Assembly (NCBI GenBank): GCA_013368315.1
Contig: JAACJM010000239.1
Span: 1-64,000, forward strand
Length of the DNA stretch: 64,000 nucleotides
Direction of reading: 5' to 3'
From: Tetrapyrgos nigripes
Taxonomy: Eukaryota; Basidiomycota; Agaricomycetes; Agaricales; Campanellaceae
Positions 1 through 11,442 of this stretch are shown here, piece by piece; positions within the stretch are counted from its first letter, which is position 1; each line of letters opens with the position of its first letter. The notes under the pieces were generated by a model. That model searched no databases and had not been told where the DNA came from. It saw only the letters and a list, made by a program, of their open reading frames with translations. The position numbers and the translations under genes are program-made.

Positions 1-360
1 GGTAGAGGGTGAATCTGGTTGAAGGAGTGCGAAATCTAAGTCTATCGAGGGTGATAACGAAGATAAACTTTCTTGTTCTTGTTCTTCTACTTCTTGAAGG
101 TTCGCAGACGTACTAGGTTCAGTAGCCTGACTTGGAACTGGTTCAAGAGATAAACTTTCAATAGAGCTGTTCGCTCGTCGTCTTCTGGAGACAAGCTGCG
201 TTCTTTGAGGGTTCTTTTTGATAAGGTTGAAAGATAGGTGAAGACGTAGCCGGTTCTGGTTCAGGAACTCGCTCTAGTCTTTGTACTGTCCTTCTTTTTG
301 ATGGATTCGTCCAATGGCCACCGTTAAGCTTATCTGTTGGGATAATCTTGCCAGATAACT
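1..360 (-). pseudogene. possible gag-like 5' coding end, cut by window edge
   Basis: Read on the minus strand, this stretch has two adjacent open frames rich in Pro, Glu, Ser and Gln, for example SKRRTVQRLERVPEPEPATS, then after one frame change SIESLSLEPVPSQATEPS. Together they look like the low-complexity N-terminal part of a retrotransposon gag, continuing past the left edge. No conserved domain is visible, so this is inference from composition. It could equally be a fragment of an unrelated disordered protein. The frame change lies around positions 180-215. Confidence 0.3.
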
Positions 361-727
361 ACTTCGCGTAATCCAGAACGTAGCAGTAATACTTCGCGAT
401 CCAAAGTATCACCAAGGTGGTTGAAGCGCGTTGCTTCTTTTATAGTTCTTGAGCTTGTAAGCTTAAGTTATATGGATACCCCTCGCGGTGGGCTCCAATA
501 TAATAGGCTGGCTAGTGGATAATGCTAATAGCTTCGAAGATCGAAGCTAACAACACCAAAAACACACAAACACCAATCCTGCTATATAATGCGAGGTGAT
601 CCAAAGTGGCAGAACACTCGTATAACTTGTGTAGCTTAAAGGTAAATGGCTCTAGAACCGATTGGGGAACAATAGGGGTTCAACAATAACAATGGTCACA
701 ATTGACAGTCTTCTTGACTTCGAGATA

Positions 728-829
728 AACACAATAAGAGGCCAATTGCCTAGATCTTCAATAACACAATGAGGCCAATATGCCTAAGTTTCAATAAACA
801 CAATATGGGGCCAATATGCCAATGCAATC
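728..829. repeat. tandem repeat, about 35-45 bp unit, three imperfect copies
   Basis: Three consecutive imperfect copies share the phrases AACACAAT and GGCCAATATGCC, followed by TTCAAT in the first two. No coding signal. It lies in the stretch that may be the leader of a retroelement. Confidence 0.7.
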
Positions 830-1175
830 ACAACAATCTTTGTCTTAGGGTGAACTAATGTTCGAGTCTTTAAATTTTTGGGTTTTTGTAGAAATTCCTA
901 TTGATATAAAGCTGGCCTGGCAAGCGAGAGAACTAATCTTCTCTCGAGAGTTATCCAGAATCCGCAGCAATACACGCGAGTACTAATCTGCTTCTCTAGC
1001 TACGAGTACTTCGTCCTTTTATACTCTAGAGTCCTAGAACTGTACAGTAGCTAATATTATTTAAAGTCCACAATATTATATAGTGAAACACGAGAGATTG
1101 AATGAAAGTAACTAAGGAGAGAGATACGCGAACAGTATTTACATGAATCGTCCAATCAGAATATGTACAGAGTCC

Positions 1176-1791
1176 TCGCGAGAGGGCCAGGGTATATGTA
1201 GCACATGCTAGCTTCTTGGTAATGGAGGTCTAGAGCGGTACTCGTACCGGTAACCTCATTGGATATCACATGCGAACCTCTTCCAATGCTCGCGAGCGGT
1301 CTTTCATAGGTTCCGATATCTCCATCCCTACTAGAGTCCTCTAGAGGGCCTCAGTAAGTCTCTAGATCCGTTGGAACTATCTTCTTTGGTGTCTTTAGGA
1401 GGGGTGAGGTAGATCTTGATCATTTGGCAACATCACGACGATCTTAGCTTTAGCTTGAGTAGATCTAACCAGGTTCGCGAACTATCGGAATGTCTCCGGG
1501 ATACTTCGCGAAGGCACCTATCCGAGGTTTCTCCTTGTTATCATTCATCTCTTTTAGTCTTGTATCTTATCTTCTTGAGTCTATGTCACATTGGTAATCC
1601 CATGGATCGTGAATAGAGGTAACGCATACTTATACTGCTCGCGAGGTGGCTACTCGTGAACAAGTGCCTTGGGTATGTACGTATAAACGTATACGAGCAG
1701 CCTAGTACTCGAACATCGAACTTAGTAGCTTGAGGGACTTATGTACCATCCTCTCGAGGCTACTTATCCTTATTTCATATCGTGCTCGCGA
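1176..1791. other. cluster of six TCGCGA palindromes
   Basis: TCGCGA occurs at 1176-1181, 1290-1295, 1475-1480, 1506-1511, 1639-1644 and 1786-1791. One would be expected about every 4 kb in random sequence, so six in 616 bp is a clear excess, in a region where CpG has otherwise not been lost. The function is unknown; a protein-binding or methylation-related site is only a guess. Confidence 0.6.
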
Positions 1792-2016
1792 ACGTTGCCT
1801 CTAGAATCACTTTAACTAATAGATTGGGCTCGCTTCAGTCCTTATTCCCTAGTAAACAGACACAATATATCCGTATACTTGATATATGTACGCTTTTTAA
1901 CTCGTTCTAGTCGAGTTTTTGGCAGGCGTATCATCGTGTATACTAGTAGAGTGGAGAGAAAGATGTGAGTGTTTGTTGTAAGTATAGTTCAATACAAAAT
2001 TCCAACACTCTGAACA

Positions 2017-2234
2017 TGTAAGTGTCTCACGATGGCGCAAGGCCTGAGTACATCCAAACAGGGGTTTATTCTTGCCACGGAGGCAAAGTACAGGTGCGTA
2101 GAGCAAGTTAAGAGACAGATGGTAGTAAAAGTAATGATAAAGTATGAGCTGTAGCTAGCTGAACTTAAGTAGTTATCAACATGAGGAAATATATAATATG
2201 GAGATAATTCTAAATACAGTAATGAGGCGTTACA
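2017..2234 (-). repeat. Gypsy 3' LTR (left copy), 218 bp
   Basis: Begins TGTAAGTGTCTC and ends GAGGCGTTACA on the plus strand; matched along its length by 11443-11660. Target duplication GAACA immediately to its left (2012-2016). Most differences from the other LTR are CpG in the right copy changed to TpG or CpA here, so this copy has decayed faster. Confidence 0.95.
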
Positions 2235-2245
2235 CCCTCCCCCTG
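2235..2245 (-). other. polypurine tract of the Gypsy element
   Basis: On the minus strand CAGGGGGAGGG directly abuts the TG of the 3' LTR, the expected position and composition for the plus-strand primer. Confidence 0.85.
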
Positions 2246-2696
2246 TAGATTGGCCTTTGGGAATCTAGACAGGGAATGGCATACAATTAAGCACTATTGT
2301 TCATGTTATCATCTTGGGTGATAGTAGTTTGGGCTGTATGAGCATCTTCATCAGTATCCATTGACGTGCCCAAGCCAGAGTTAGAGGACTGGATATTAAG
2401 ATCCATAATGTCCACCCCAGCATCTTGAGTAGAAATAGTAGTAGGAATTTTGTAACCCTTGAGAGCCTTATTCTCTTGAATAAGGAGGCGTGGTGTTCCT
2501 TAATGTCCACTAAATTCTAGAAATTAGGAACTTTATGGACAGCGGAGGTGAAGGTGGATTTTGGTGTTCCAGTGAACATCATCCAGATTATGGTTTCACG
2601 ATATACATCAAGAAAGAATCTGGCATCTTCCTTAGTATACAAGGCTTGAGCATCAATGCAAAATTGATGCACCCATCGGAACATGGAGTCGGCGAC

Positions 2697-3958
2697 CTAG
2701 ATAGTTACTCCAGCGCAAGCCAAGAATTTGGCCATAGCTACCGGAGCAGACTCATTTCCTTTCGGTAAGTCATTGGCTGTGAATCGAGTATAGTTATGAT
2801 TCAGAGGGGCAGGAGAGATCGAGAGATTAAGGCGTTCAACAAGCTGGGAATACCAGTATGGTTGAGAAAGAATATGAATGAGGATTTTCTGGAACCGCAT
2901 AGACAAGCGCTTTTCCTCCTCTGTTGGTTTGTTCTTGGACTGAGGCTTCAGTTTAGAACATATGACGTGAGATTGAACTGAGTTATCATCATGATAACCA
3001 CTGTCTGTGAAACGAACACCAAGGCGAGCACAAAGGGGAGTGTGCAGGAACATATGTTCTGACTTGGCCAAGATTTTGGAAGAAGTAGCAACACGAGGCA
3101 GGCTACATGGGGTCTGTTTCCAGGATTCTGGAGAATCCATAGTACAGCGAACAATTCTACCATCGAGATAAGGTTCAAAGTGAGCCCAGGTAGGATTGCA
3201 GAAGTCGATGTTGAGGGCTGACTTTTCAACATCAGAGAGACTGTGGTGTCTAAACTTGGTTTGGAGATTGTGAATCACATTCACAATCTTGACCATGTCA
3301 TGTATGTGATCCATTGCAACCCAATTACCAGGAACTTTGGATTCAGCAACCCATTGTTCAAGCTCCTGAGCTGTAATTGGGACACACTGGTGTTCCAGTG
3401 GTATAGCCCCTTCAGGAACTGGTAACGGTGCAGGTGGGCCTTGCGATTGGCAGCATCTACAATGTGGATAGGAGTACATAGCCTGCCAGTTTCTTCTACA
3501 TCCCAAGGGACATCGGTGTTCTCTGGATGACCAGGACGATGATGAAGATAAGTAAGAAGTGTATATTCTGTCTCATGGTTGACAGGAAGTGGTTGTGGAT
3601 CCAAAGTATCATGGCTGACACAAGGAAGGGATGGAGAAGGGAATAGATATTCCCTGGAATGGGCTGGAGAGGATGTATGAGTAGTGGGAGGTGGTGAATG
3701 TCTAAAAGACAGTGTTCTTCCTGTTTACGAGTAGGGGAGCGAGAGCAGCTATGATCGTGTAGGTATGACTTCTTACAAAGCCTATCCTCAAGCTCGGTCA
3801 ATTTTAGGCTCGAGTTCAAGCCTAACGGAGCGTTGGAAGTATTGCACCATGTCTTGCATGGCAGATAGGTAGGAGGAGTCTTTGCGAGATCAGGCGAGGG
3901 CAACCTGATCATTAAACTCACTAAGAGGATTCCCTTTATCGTCAATAAACTCAAACAT
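2697..3958 (-). pseudogene. extra open region (ORF3) after integrase in the Gypsy element
   Basis: A frame opens with ATG at 3956-3958 (MFEFIDDKGN) and is broken early by two TGA codons, each a plausible CGA-to-TGA change. A 269-codon open frame then runs from 3506 to 2697 and ends about 450 bp before the LTR. That frame has recognisable protein texture (motif VPGNWVAMDHIHDMVKIVN, Trp- and Cys-containing segments) but no family I recognise. Nothing in it looks like a signal peptide or membrane anchor, so there is no support for an envelope. It may be a gag-pol extension or an accessory protein of this Gypsy lineage. Confidence 0.55.
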
Positions 3959-4370
3959 GGTCGTTGAGGGTGTTAAACTTCCAAGTACCAGACTTGGGGA
4001 CAATGTTGGGCATAGAGTGAAGTGCACATTGACAAAGAATATTTTCTTTGTGGGCAAAGTTCAGGTTGGAAGTAGGAAAAAATGTATTAGGTGGATATTG
4101 AGGAGTACTAGATGTGTATTGAGGAGTGTTCAGATTGAATGTTCCATACATGTGTGTAGGAGGGAAAGAGGGTTGATTCCAGGGCATAGGATTGTTGTTT
4201 GGCAATGCCAAATTGTTACTGAAGGGTCCTCCTCCACCAGAAGAACGATTAGCATTTGAGTCGTTATTTATGGGCATAGCAGACATACCTGGATTACTAG
4301 AATCCATCCTATTGGTGTCAGTGCCATTGAAGTCCACGTTCAATGGGAAGGGCATAGAAGAATTGAACAT
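3951..4370 (-). pseudogene. Asn/Pro/Ser-rich open frame between integrase and ORF3
   Basis: A 139-codon frame starts MFNSSMPFPLNVDFNG and is dominated by Asn, Pro, Ser, Thr and Tyr, with an SSGGGGPFSNN stretch. It ends four bases inside the start of ORF3, in a different frame, so the two could be parts of one reading frame joined before an indel or successive small genes. The composition suggests a disordered linker. No known domain. Confidence 0.4.
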
Positions 4371-4751
4371 TCTTTGGTGATTGTGAGGCCAGAAACAAGA
4401 AGATGGGTGGTTTTTGGAATTGTTATTCTGAATGCAAAGGTTAAGTGGCTAACGCGCCAGAAAATTAGGTTTAGGGTTTTGATAATTCCGAACTCATTTC
4501 TGGGCCTTCTTAGATCCCTTGGGGAGATCTTGCCACTGAGATACTCCAATCAACTGGAAGTACTCGTCTAAAGCACGTAGATCCTTCACAGTAGCATATG
4601 GTTCATTCGTTACATCTCCAAGTGACCAATTTACTGTGGAGAAGACTTTTCCGTTCTTCCAAGAATAATTTGAGATCGAATCTACAAATTCTTCGGCCTC
4701 TTGAGGCGCACCAAAATCATATGGCTCAGGCTTGGTGCGGTCCAGGAATAA

Positions 4752-5691
4752 TCACATATCTGTTTCGTGATACAGGTGCAGAAGGCTTACATGAAATCTA
4801 TCATGTAGATTTCTAACCTTAAAGTCATTTGGCAAGTTGAGGCGGTATGTAGACATCTCCGGGTTGATCTCAGAGACTTCATACGGGCCTATGAATTTAG
4901 GCAATAATTTTTTCACTCTTACCTTTGGAAGAGAAAGGTTTTTTGTAGACAGATAAACACGGGAACCCTCTTTGATCGTTGGTTCCTTGCTGTGATGTTT
5001 ATTTGCATGGTGAGTCTGAAAGACCCGAGCTTCAATGATCGCATCATGCACATTGTAGAGGTTCTGCATTGCTTGAATTCCAAAGGCTCTTTTTGATCTC
5101 TAGGTCCAAAAAGCATTGATGGTATGTACCCATAGTTAAGCTCAAAGGGAGCGAAACCAGTAGTCTCACTGATGCTTGAGTGGAGAGCAAATTCCACAAT
5201 AGGTACCTTGATCAACCAGTCATGTTGATCAGCCCAGATTGATGCACGGAATATTCGAGTGATTGAACAGTTAGCTCGTTCCATGACACCATCAGTTTGC
5301 GGATGGAAAGATGTATACATGAGCAATCTTGCTCCAAGAAGATGATGTATCTCTCTCCACCATGTGGATGTGAATTTAGAATCTCTATCTGATACAATAG
5401 ATTCTGGAAGACCATGTAGACGCACAATTTCCTGCATATAGCACAAGGAAAGGTCTGTGGCTGTATCCTTTATATACAAGGAATGAGGTGTACTTGTGTA
5501 GTCAATCGACAGATGATTACCCATAGGTAATTATATCCTTTAATCTCAGGAAAAGGGCCGATAAAATCCATACCTATTGATTGCCAAGGTCTTGTTGGAA
5601 TCAGTAGTGGATGCAGCTTTCCAGCAGGTGGTTTAGTACTGACTTTTGACCTAGCACATAATTCACAGGTCCAGCAAAACTTATTTACCAT
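4752..5691 (-). pseudogene. Gypsy integrase, degenerate
   Basis: Three overlapping frames make up one integrase. The first (5691-5470) ends the zinc-binding part with CWTCELCARSK and opens the catalytic core with WQSIGMDFIGPFPEIKGY (first Asp). The second (5524-4919) carries IVSDRDSKFTSTWW (second Asp) and FHPQTDGVMERAN (catalytic Glu in the usual QTDGxxER context). The third (5069-4752) carries the C-terminal fold, KLLPKFIGPYEVSEI and LHDRFHVSLLHLY. Each join needs a frame change, so the enzyme cannot be made from this copy. No chromodomain is visible after the C-terminal fold, unlike the fragment at 35905-37540. Confidence 0.9.
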
Positions 5692-5997
5692 TCCATAAAT
5701 TTATGGCCACCAATACCAGCACCAGATGTAATCAGATGTACGTTGCAGGCTGAAATGACCGATGGTGGCATGTTCGTGCTCCATAATTTTTCCTTGTAAG
5801 GAATGTGTACCATCTGGGACTTGAGGTACACATACGACGGGCTCTCTTGCAAGGTTGTGAGTCCAAATCAGTTCTTCGTTTATGAAAAATCTTGGATGAT
5901 CCTCTGGGTGTTCAAGTACCTTCTTGAATAGACGGTCAGTGGTGTAAGAATTCTTGGTGTCATCAAGAAAAGTTGGATCATTATCAATGCTGTGACT

Positions 5998-7923
5998 TCA
6001 GAGGTTTTCACCTTTAGCCCGTGAGTCGACAATAGTTGGATTGACCTTAGGAAGAATGGATCCTTCTTCTGTGTCAGGTTCTTGAGCTGCCTCAATCTCA
6101 GCAGCTTCAATATCTCTTGGTTCATTGACCTCACGGGCTTCTCTTGTGGCCAAGAGTCGTTCAATCAAGCCAGTATATTCTTCTTTTCTACCTAAGGGTA
6201 GATCTTCACCAAGCTTATCCAGACGAATATCAGCGTTAACATATTCGTGAGGCTTGTGGCTATCCTTGATAGTATCAGACTCATAGTAGCAAGAGAGAAT
6301 ATCAGCCACTCGGTTTGTAATTCCTTTGATGTAAGTAATATCAAAGTCGAAGCGAAGTACTCCATCCAGCGCATCTGACAACTGGATAGGTGTTTTTGTG
6401 TTTGGCAAAATTCCAAAGCTTTGTGATCTGTTACCACATGAATGCAATACCCAATTAACTTATCTTCCCATTTGAGAAGAGCCTCAAGTATGGCTAGAGT
6501 TTCAGTTTCAAAAACTCAGAAAATTTCTTTGACATGAAGCCAGCAGGTCTACATGTCTGCCAAGTTGGTCCTTGGCTGTACATAGCTCCAATGCCAGATA
6601 CTGACACATCAAAAACAACCCAGATTGGGTCTGGGTTCCAAGGGTCAATAGGCTTGAGTATGGGAGTCTTGCAACATAGATCCTTGATGTTGCAAAAACA
6701 TACATCATGGAGAGGTCTCCAGAAAAACAGCTGGGTGTTTTGAGACATGTCTGATAATGATGTGGTCCAGGAGGATACATCTGGTAGAAAGTGGGAAAGG
6801 TAATTCACCAATCCAAGGAATTTTTGGATGTCGTTGTAATTACAAGGCTGGCGCCAGTTACAGATGAGTTCAAGCTTATCGCTATCGGCATGTAATCCTT
6901 TGTCATCAATAATGTGACCAAGGCAATCCATAGCTTCAGCATAAAGTTCAACTTTACTAGCTTTCATAGTTTATCAAAAACTAAACTGAGGTGGCGCTCA
7001 TGCTCTTCAATTGTATCACTAAATACAAAGATATCAACCAAGTATACATGCATGAAAATGCCAATGTAGTCTCAGAAGATGGTGTTCATGAGTCGCTGAA
7101 ATGCTGAAGGTGCATTGCAATCACCTTGCTGCATTGTGTGGCTGACGAACGTTCCACTTACAGTGGAAAAAGCCGTTTTCATGACATCTTCAGCCACAAC
7201 TTGTACCTGTTCGTACGCATCTGAGAGATCAATTTTAGATCTAAGTTTCTGACTCGATCCTGGTCAGGGAGAGGTGTAACATCTTTTTCAGTATTTGCGT
7301 TACGCTCTCGGCAAGGTGTTGTCCTTCTTTGCAATGCAAAGCATCAGCACAGCTTGCGTCACTGACATCGGTTCCCACCATCCAGCTTGAGTGTATCTAG
7401 ATGTCCAGATTCTCTCTGAGAACAACTCGTTCAGAAAATCGCTGGGCATGTAATATCGGTATTTCTTTGAAGGATCAATCAATGGTATTGTATGATTGAC
7501 TTCTCGTTCAGGTGGCAGTTTTTGTGGCACACCATTCATAATATCTGTACATGTGTCAAACCACTGTTGACGCAGTCGAGGGATATCTTCTTCAGTAAGC
7601 TTGCGGCCAGTTGAGTTTTCAATCTCAATTTGCAATTGAAAATGTTCTGCAGACTTATTCAATGCCTCTTCAATAGATATTTTTGATTTGACATTGAAAT
7701 GAGATGACGGTAAGTCTATTGACTTAGCACTAGCAAATTCTTGGATAAGTTCATCGACTTCGTGAAGATTTCGGTTGAAATCTGAGTCAGTATATGTGCC
7801 AGTTGTAACTTGGTCAATAATACTGATCAAGTCATCAGTGGATATAGAGTCACCAGGACCAAGTAATACAGGTAAGTGTTGACTAAGGGTTTTTCTGAAT
7901 TTTTGATTGTCTTCATCAATCAC
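5998..7923 (-). pseudogene. Gypsy reverse transcriptase and RNase H, degenerate
   Basis: The upstream frame (7923-7300) leads into RT with YRYYMPSDFLNELFSE and the block ending PMLCIAKKDNTL-like. The palm motif lies near 7030-7050 and reads VYLVDIFVFSD, so the first Asp of the catalytic YxDD pair is replaced by Val (codon 7036-7038). The frame 6967-6494 carries CLGHIIDDKGLHAD and KFLGLVNYLSHFLPD (thumb/connection) and the start of RNase H; 6447-5998 carries the RNase H end, FDITYIKGITNRVADILS. Several frame changes and stops separate the parts. Family assignment is secure; activity is excluded. Confidence 0.9.
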
Positions 7924-8026
7924 TTCTTCTACTGAAGCAGCTTTACGAGATCAGGGAGGCTCTGCATGGTCAGAGCGAGCTAAATTATGACAACTATCAT
8001 ATAGTCATTTTGCTTTCTTGCTAGCA

Positions 8027-8600
8027 CTAGCAGGAGGTTTTTCTGTAATTCTTGACAATTCCATATTTGTTGGGACATGTTTTAACCTCAATATCATCAC
8101 CCGTGGGTTTAGTTTCAAAGGAAACAAATTTTGCGTATCTTTTAGTAAGTTCACTTACTTCCTCCCCCTCAGAAAGAGTAGGGATATGATGACCTTTCAT
8201 CCTAACAGTGTCATCTTCAAAGTTGAGAGATAATTTGTGTTTTCTCATGAAGACAGTACCTAGAACCATGTCATAACAGTCGACATTCGCAATATCAAAA
8301 TATTCCTTTGATTGTACGACCTCTTTCTTGCTCTGGAACTTATACGATACCTCACAGCCATACAGGATATTGGAATGACTGCCTTTTGTTCCAAGTTGCA
8401 GAGCTACAGGGTTCTCTAATTGAAATGTTTTTATTTTTGCAGCACAAGCAAAATCAGGGCTGGATAGCATCTGCAGTGCTACCACTATCAAATAGAGTGA
8501 AGGCTTGAAGGCCGTTAAACTCTAAAAATGCAGACAAACAATGATTTTCATTGTTGGAACGGTGTGGGCGTACACAAGTACATGGAGCCTTCTTGGATGT
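8027..8600 (-). pseudogene. Gypsy retropepsin-type protease
   Basis: The catalytic triad reads LFDSGSTADAI near 8455-8490, preceded by CLSAFLEFNGLQAFT. After a frame change the flap and C-terminal half follow as NVDCYDMVLGTVFMRKHKL, the usual closing pattern (hydrophobic-x-x-hydrophobic-G) of retroelement aspartic proteases. Lies between the acidic linker and RT, as expected for Gypsy. Confidence 0.85.
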
Positions 8601-9132
8601 AGGCTTGAGGTGTGCTTCGATACCTCCGGTATTCACCAAAATCAAGTGTATCAACATTGTCTGAATCACTTTGCTCATTATCTGAGCAATCAGAGTCATA
8701 ATCTGTTGAGGAAGCAACTGATTCCAGGTCAGGAATGTCAATATTGTTTTCAGCATGTCTTGGTAGGTCTTCGCATTCTGAAGAGCTTTCCAAATGTGCA
8801 TATGGATCTTCATGCATGAAGACAATATGTTCAGAGTTATCTGAGTCTTGATTATCTTGAGATAGATAATCGTCATCAGCAGCCTCACTAGACCACTGAG
8901 AACCGCCCCAAGGGTCTGGTTCATGTGCAGAATCACTGTTTGAAGCGTCAGGAGGTGCTTCAGTAGTATCCTCATGGTTAGGCACTGGTGAGTCTTCTTG
9001 TATCTCTTCAATGCGATACATGCGAGTTGACCTGTTGCCTTTGGTATCCATGAGATAGAATTGATTATTTGGTCTTGAATTGTTATTTCTATCAGGACGG
9101 TTCTGAGAGGGTTGAGTCTGATGGTTGGGCAA
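8548..9132 (-). pseudogene. acidic Ser/Asp/Glu-rich linker between gag and protease
   Basis: A 194-codon open frame is rich in Asp, Glu, Ser and Asn (for example SASSTDYDSDCSDNEQSDSD-like runs) and reaches up to the protease motif. No CCHC zinc knuckle is seen in it or just upstream. Likely a disordered spacer of the gag-pol polyprotein. Confidence 0.6.
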
Positions 9133-9351
9133 GGTATTGGTACAATTGCCAGTACCAGTAGTCGGTTGCCCTCTATTGGCATTTGTAGGGTTTGATTCTG
9201 ATCTCCTACGCCAATTATTTTGCGGAGTTGAACTCTTGGAATATGGTTTGACTGTATATCAACGACCGTCAACCTTCTGAAGCTGTCTAGGCGACGGTGA
9301 ATGAGACTTCCTGCATGAATCATTATGAGATTAGGATTTCCGTTCTTGAGA

Positions 9352-11164
9352 TCAAGAACAGGAGCGGCATTTCTTGGCACGCTTAATAGTTTCCCGAGCA
9401 CACTGATAATACTTATCAGCCTCAGAACTACGCTCGCATTCCAATGCTGCTTGCATGATGTCATTGACAGTCGATGACTCTGCTCGAATATGATATATTT
9501 TTGTCAAGTCTGAAAGCATATTGTCAGGTAATATAAAAAGCAAACGCTTCTTGAACGTGTACATGTCTGGCAGTGATGGCATGCGTTCAGTGTAGCGAGT
9601 AAGTGCACTGAATGCACCCTTGATACCCTTACTCAGTGAGTAAGTAACAGACTCGAATCGTTCCCCCAACTTTAGAGAGTGAGGCTTCATGAATGAAGCG
9701 TCTGTAAAGTCCAGCAATGACCTGCATGAAGGTCATCCTATCTGCAAGAGAGCTACGTTCAACGTCGTCGTTGAACCACTGACAAGCAGGACCACGTAAG
9801 AATGAACCAGTAGCATTGGTTCGTTGTATATCGACGGGCATAAGCACGTATCGCTTACGCGTGGAGCTGTAGCATACATCACGTCCACATAGATCTGCAA
9901 TGTTAAACCATCGTACAAGATCTCGTATCCATGTATCAAACTGGACAAAATCATTCCCTTCACCAGTGTACGTATCTGGTTTGGGAATGGATTGAAGAAT
10001 AGTCTTCTGTACATTGGTGTTACCACCAATGGGTTTTCCATATAGTTGACCTATGATGAGCTCTTCAATAGACCTGAAGCAAGCTCGCATGACTTCCTCT
10101 TCAGAACGAGGAGTAGGGTCATAGGTAAAGGTTTCCTTTTCATTGAAAGTTGTATCTGCTGATGAGTAGCGGGTTTGCCCAAAAACTGCAGGTTTTGGCT
10201 TATCATCTTTGTCCTCAGCCCAACTATTATTTTCGTTGTCTGACAAAGGTGGCACAGATCCCTCACCATCGCTACCAGATGGTTCAGAACCGGAAGGCGG
10301 TGCTCCACCATTATTACCAGTCTTATGGGGATAACTATCTTTCCTCGTATGGTTATCTCCGGGACCGCACGGTGGCTGATATCCATTTTCATCGTCGGAT
10401 GGACCATCAGATGGTTCGGGGTCCGAAGATGGAGGTTGAGATCCACGAGTACCTGTCTGATGACGGGTACTATAGCTTTTACGGAAAATAGCATGTCCTC
10501 GCGCTGGAGGTGGTACATATGTTCTAGCTGGTCGCTGAACTCGTTGTTTTCCTTTGCCTTTGGCCTTGGTTGTAGGCCTTACTGTATCCTCTTCCGAAAA
10601 CGGTACCGGATACAATGCTCTGAGAATGTTTATTTGTTCTTCATCATCAGGAGGAACAGGGATGCGGAAGTCAGGTCGATTTATGTAGAAAATCCGGCCG
10701 CTCGTTGTTGTTAAGATCTGTTGATCGGGTATATTTGTAATACTCAAATTTTCGAGATCTTCGTTCCTTAGCCTTTGTAAGAAATATCTCATGCAAAGGC
10801 TATTCTCTAATTCCATGCTGCGACTCTCGGAATTATGATTAGAGCGTCGGGAATTAGAAGATCCGGGTCGGTTTTCGGGGTCTACAGGGTTTTGAGAGTC
10901 TTGAGCAACTTTCCCCCCCATAGAGGAGCTAGGTTCATCAAACAGAGAATTAGTGGTTGAGTGAGCATCGAGTCTTGATGGATCAGCTGTGTTTGAGCCA
11001 TCCTGAGAGATATTTCTCCTTGATGCTTGAGACGTGGGGCATGGAATTCTAGATTGACTGGTAATTGACGATGTGGATTGTTGTTGACTAGAATTAACAT
11101 TAGACGAAGACGGCATTACTCCTGTATGTGAGTATGCATTTTGAGTCGTCGTTGTACTACTCAT
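9352..11164 (-). pseudogene. Gypsy gag, one frame change
   Basis: The frame opens at 11164 (MSSTTTTQNAYSH) with about 330 residues of disordered Ser/Pro/Gly/Asp-rich sequence, then enters the retrotransposon gag fold: FVQFDTWIRDLVRWFN, then LRGPACQWFNDDVERS, the classical retrotrans_gag signature. Around 9715 the frame changes and the fold continues in another frame (SLPDMYTFKKRLLFILPDNM, then AALECERSSEADKYYQ). The start is chosen as the first ATG after the 5' LTR and leader. Function would be capsid formation; the frame change makes this copy non-functional unless it is an assembly error. Confidence 0.85.
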
Positions 11165-11442
11165 AATTGGTATGAGAGGTGGGGAAATGGTTTGTTTGTT
11201 AAATGGAAGTTTTTCAAAACTTTCAAGGCGGTCTGAGATGTTTTGAGACCGTGGATTCCATTGTTGGGAAGCTATACTTGAGATAAGTACAAGAAAAGGC
11301 TAGCTATTCTAGCCTACAGTAGGTGTAGTATTAAAAGAAAGCTTTTAACGACAGGGTAGGTAAATGCACAGGGCGAAATATACTCTGAGCGAGTACGACG
11401 CTTCGAGTTCTCTATGAACAAGATACCGTGGGCTTAAAAAAG
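11165..11442 (-). other. Gypsy 5' leader between LTR and gag
   Basis: Untranslated leader of 278 bp. The bases directly after the 5' LTR on the minus strand read CTTTTTTAAGCCCACGG. They do not start with the usual TGG that pairs with a tRNA 3' end, so no primer-binding site can be named with confidence. Confidence 0.6.

Larger units (their letters stand above)
361..2016. other. gene-poor stretch, possible LTR/leader of a second element
   Basis: No reading frame here resembles a known protein. The last bases before 2017 continue, on the minus strand, the transposase frame interrupted by the Gypsy insertion for a few codons (QSVGILY), after which similarity is lost. A short related phrase occurs twice (around 369-396 and 953-980: atccagaa followed by a gcagtaatac/gcagcaatac core). 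The stretch also contains a tandem repeat and a cluster of TCGCGA sites (separate entries). It may hold the LTR and leader of the element whose coding end lies at 1-360, but no LTR boundary can be proved because the partner copy is outside the window. Confidence 0.35.

Noticed and set aside
2697..3506. Envelope-like gene in the Gypsy element
   Set aside because: Position is right, but no signal peptide, membrane segment or cleavage site is visible.
11421..11442. Primer-binding site of the Gypsy element
   Set aside because: The bases next to the 5' LTR do not match the 3' end of any tRNA I can recognise, so no call was made.
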